From Rotaria socialis (lineage: Eukaryota; Rotifera; Eurotatoria; Philodinida; Philodinidae), in contig CAJNYU010003185.1 in NCBI GenBank assembly GCA_905331475.1, positions 1-64,000 on the forward strand: DNA of 64,000 bases. The letters are read 5' to 3'. The translations under genes and the position numbers were made by a program. Within the stretch, counting starts at the first letter, position 1. The number at the start of each line of letters is the position of its first letter. The notes beneath the pieces are model-generated. The model had not been told where the DNA came from, did not search any database, and saw only the letters and a list, made by a program, of their open reading frames with translations. Of this stretch, positions 61,004-64,000 are shown in pieces.

Positions 61004-61325
61004 CGACCCCAGGTCAATGATTCCGGAGGACGGATACTGTAGGAACCGGCCGGAAAGATGCGGAAAAATCACCGTATCTGGCCGGAAAGCATTGGAAACT
61101 GGAAGCAGTATTCCAGTTGGAAGTTACCGGATTTTTTTCCTGTGGATTCCGGTCAGTTTCCTGTGTTTTCCGGTCAGTTTTCTGTGTTTTACATCTGGAA
61201 GTTGATCGGAATCTACAGGAAGAAAATCCGGTAACTTCCAACTGGAATACTGCTTCCAGTTTCCATTTCCAGTGCTTTCCTGTGCTTTCCGGCCGTTTCC
61301 CGCCGTACGTCCACGACCTGGGACG
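61004..61325. mobile_element. Foldback/MITE-like element, GC-richer than its surroundings
   Basis: Arms 61094-61156 and 61206-61264 are inverted copies with very few differences (AACTGGAAGCAGTATTCCAG on each). Outer ends CGACCCCAGGTC and GACCTGGGACG form short inverted termini, and TTTCCGG/CCGGAAA motifs recur inside. No target duplication could be identified. The small frames on both strands here are by-products of the palindrome. It lies between exons of the minus-strand gene remnant. Confidence 0.65.
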
Positions 61326-61733
61326 ATGTTGTTTTTCAATTAATCAGCGGATTTTTCTTGCATTAGATTTCATTTCCAGTAATGCTTCTGCCATAGCTTT
61401 TATATGACATATTAATTGAATAAGATTTTCTGTACATTTATCAAGTTTTATCGGATGCCTTTAATTTAATTGAAAGCTTGTGTTTCATACGAATTACCGC
61501 CATCTATATTTCGTTAAAATCTAAAACTTTTCATTGAAAATGACTTTAATGTTCATTAAGAATAATTTCACAAACTAATTTTTTTTTCAAAACAAAAATT
61601 AATCCTAGAAAAAAATTGTTTTGTCTTCGTCCAACAAGAAAAACTGCGGGTCTTTGTTTCATGTTCAGTCATTGTTAAGTGATTTTTTTCCCTCTCAATC
61701 ACTGTATTCACTCTTTCTTTCAACGTCGGAACT

Positions 61734-62993
61734 ATGGATTCCACTAACATCATTATTCCATTTGATTTTCCATTTGCTATTTTGGGTAATCAAAAGTTTT
61801 CAACTCAATTTCTTCTTCCTAATGTTACCTTTCTCTTCTAGAACATCGTCATTATTCCGATCCCAACACTAAACTAGTCTATGCAGTTGCTGATGGCCAA
61901 TATACATATGGTCCACTTTCTTTATATCAATATCATAATGATGAAACATATTCCAAAACGTATGAAACAAATTTTCTATTTTTCATAAATAAATATCTTT
62001 ATTAATTTTAAATAGAATGCGAACCGAAGAACTACCACCATCATTATCATGCAAAGTAAGAAACCGAGCAAACTGAATTGATTGTTATTACAATTGAATT
62101 CCATATAGGAATATTATATCGTCGAATCAGGATTTTCAACTGATGGAGCAGTTCCAATCATAGATGAAAATCGTGGACTTATTTATGTCAAAGAAATTTT
62201 ATCGAGTGATGATGAAAATAATGAATCAATTTTAACTATGGAACAAGAGTCTGAACAAGGTTTGTAATAGCATCGGTTTTCTCGAGATAGCAATACATTT
62301 TTTCTTGCATTTTTAGTTCATATGAAAGAACTTTTTAAAGAAATGGCTGAATGTAAAAGTGAAATTCAAAGTCTTAAATCGATTGTAAGTCATTTTATCA
62401 ACAGCTATCATAATCTTTTTTTCAATTTTTGATTGAAGGTTTTATCCGAAAATCGTTTTATTAAATGTCGATCAACTTCAACAGGTAACCATAACAAAAT
62501 GCTTTGTATCTTCAATCAATCTAAACTTTTCCTATCTCTAGATTCACCTGGTTTTCGTGGTACTGACAATAATGCTAAATGGATCCGTGGTGGTGGTGGT
62601 GCTAGTGCTAATCGTTCAGCTAATAATGGACATATGTCTGATGATGGTGGTGTATCAACACCTTTACGTTATACAAAAGCCACTGGTATTCGTAAACCTC
62701 AGCAAGTGCAATCATCAATTGTTCAACGAAGTGTATCATCATATTCAGCCAATAGAAATGTATTAACACCATTACGAAGTAAAACAACCGCAATGTCATC
62801 TGTAACAACTAAATATGCAACGCCAATGCGAACAACAACCACATCATCAAATAAAAAAGTTGTTCTAAAAAATATTAAATCATCTGGTTATGGACAATTT
62901 ACAGCAGTTAATAATACAACAACCACTATTAAAAAACAACAACAACAAACATTAGCTACACTTGCTACACCTGGAAGATCGTTTAGAAAATAA
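61734..62993 (+). CDS. Seven-exon gene of unknown function, 308 aa
   Basis: Exons: 61734-61785, 61842-61959, 62016-62055, 62109-62259, 62317-62384, 62439-62484 and 62542-62993. All introns are GT-AG and 49-57 nt long, and phases close to 309 codons. The N-terminal half looks folded (LVYAVADGQYTYGPLSLYQY and YYIVESGFSTDGAVPIIDEN). A short coiled segment follows (VHMKELFKEMAECKSEIQSL, about residues 121-140). The last 150 residues are a basic, Ser/Thr-rich disordered tail with GGGG and QQQQ runs. There is no signal peptide, no membrane segment and no family I recognise. The ATG at 61734 is the first one that gives an open phase-consistent model; an upstream exon cannot be excluded. Confidence 0.65.
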
Positions 62994-64000
62994 TTATTAT
63001 GATGTTTTTTTCTATTTCGTGCATTTCATTTTCGTTTTCTCTTATCGATATGTTGGTGTGTGTGTGTGTATAGTTCATAACTTTAAATAATTCTCTTGTT
63101 AAATATGGCTACACAGAAAAACAAATAATCTAAATTCATGTATTTTCATCTATAGATCGTATTTGTGAAAATAAATTGTAAACTTGTTCAGAAAATTTTA
63201 TTTCAAATCGCTACTCGAAAAATATTTTTACGCGTCAGTAGTCAATTTTTCCGATTGAGATTTATATCGGGAAAGCACGTAAGTCGAAATTATCCCGTTT
63301 TTATCGATAATAAGATAAACTTCACAAGCGAAAAAAAAATTACTGTTGATTAGATTTATGACATGTCATTGAAAATTAATCACGTTTATGTTATTTCCGG
63401 TACGTAACTAGAGTTGAAAATTACATCAAACTTTCATTTAATTGCACAGGGTACTCTACGTGTTATATGAAGTTTGATATTTTCTATTCGAATGATTAGT
63501 TCTTATAAATCGATTTGATCATTGATTAGTAATTTTTATAAAAATAAATATTTCTCATATTTCTGATCCTCTCAAATAAAATAAGCTCTATCTCGTTCTT
63601 TTTCTTCTTTTGTATTCAAATTATTCTCATTGCTTATGATGAGTATTAGCCTGTGATGATCCATCAATTAGAATAATTTAACTTCGATCAGTAGAAATTG
63701 GTAGTATGAGAGTGCGGAAAAGTGATTAGTGATAATTTGTATCATACAATGAGTTGATTCATTTTGGTATTTTCGAATCACTACGTGACGACGATCTTGC
63801 TATAACTGATTATGCCCATAGTTGAACAGCAAAATATTATACAATACGAATAATTTACATCCAATCATTTTTTCTCAAGTTCATATCGTCAACAAAAATA
63901 TGAATTTACAATAACGCAATAGAATCTGTGAAATGTTTTTTCTTTATTTTTATTTCATTTTAATTTTGCTAGAATTGTTGGGCGTATTTCGCACTTGAAA
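62994..64000. other. Downstream intergenic stretch to the window edge
   Basis: AT-rich, with a short GT run near 63057-63070. The frames here are short and carry no motif. Nothing supported. Confidence 0.5.

Larger units (their letters stand above)
59300..61460 (-). pseudogene. Minus-strand coding remnants of an unrecognised gene
   Basis: Protein-like stretches on the minus strand are about 61450-61345 (KLDKCTENLIQLICHIKAMA), 60860-60733 (EFGRNTLPIIKTIQQLKHEI, ending at an ACAG|GTACAA donor), 60570-60430 (YGSRLANIADIMSQILRIAP, after a TTTAAG acceptor), and weaker pieces at about 59650-59340 (NPVTIALDVGTYHDIEVYSA) broken by stops. Two foldback elements (61004-61325 and about 60009-60394) sit among them. 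The three upstream exons are still open, so part of the gene may be alive, but the downstream part is damaged. I do not recognise the family. Confidence 0.4.

Noticed and set aside
61014-61407. Overlapping frames on both strands (75-96 codons)
   Set aside because: They are produced by the palindromic foldback element, so both strands read nearly the same peptide.
1-64000. CRISPR arrays, bacterial operons or rRNA genes
   Set aside because: No regularly spaced repeats, no Shine-Dalgarno-led gene strings and no rRNA-like sequence were seen. The genes have introns.

Overview
The window looks like nuclear DNA of a small AT-rich metazoan, most likely a bdelloid rotifer. Three things point there. 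Many introns are short (about 45-70 nt) and GT-AG. There is an ADP-ribosyltransferase joined to an NHL beta-propeller, a combination I associate with expanded bdelloid families. GT-rich tracts resemble TGTGGG, which I recall as the bdelloid telomere hexamer. The species cannot be fixed from the sequence alone. No CRISPR array, rRNA or bacterial operon was seen.

Left part (1-15.5 kb): a repeat-rich zone. A decayed multi-exon minus-strand gene (1-6.1 kb) is split by a 3,575-bp non-autonomous hAT-like element (896-4470, 8-bp target duplication). That element contains a long palindrome and a telomere-like hairpin. At 7409-15495 a second, short hAT-like element carries a Ty3/gypsy LTR retrotransposon (7666-15176). 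The two full LTRs are identical by eye. Gag and pol lie in different frames, and the junction has a slippery heptamer followed by a drawable H-type pseudoknot. A single N at 7665 between two identical 222-bp LTR pieces looks like an assembly scar.

Middle part (16.2-56.4 kb): four plus-strand genes, three of them with many exons. They are an ADP-ribosyltransferase/NHL fusion (2 exons, 540 aa), TMCO1 (7 exons, 184 aa, an ER membrane calcium-leak/translocon factor), a giant unrecognised serine-rich gene (14 exons, about 3,058 aa, with candidate alternative first exons), and a PDE1-type calmodulin-dependent cyclic nucleotide phosphodiesterase (15 coding exons, 622 aa). The PDE1 gene has a pair of equal-length interchangeable 37-nt exons and two candidate amino-termini. 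In every model the reading phase closes across all exons, which is the main support for the structures.

Right part (56.4-64 kb): degraded minus-strand coding remnants (59.3-61.5 kb) mixed with two foldback elements, then a seven-exon plus-strand gene of unknown function (308 aa) at 61.7-63.0 kb. TMCO1 and PDE1 both belong to calcium handling or signalling, but eukaryotic neighbours need not be functionally linked and I draw no pathway from their order.
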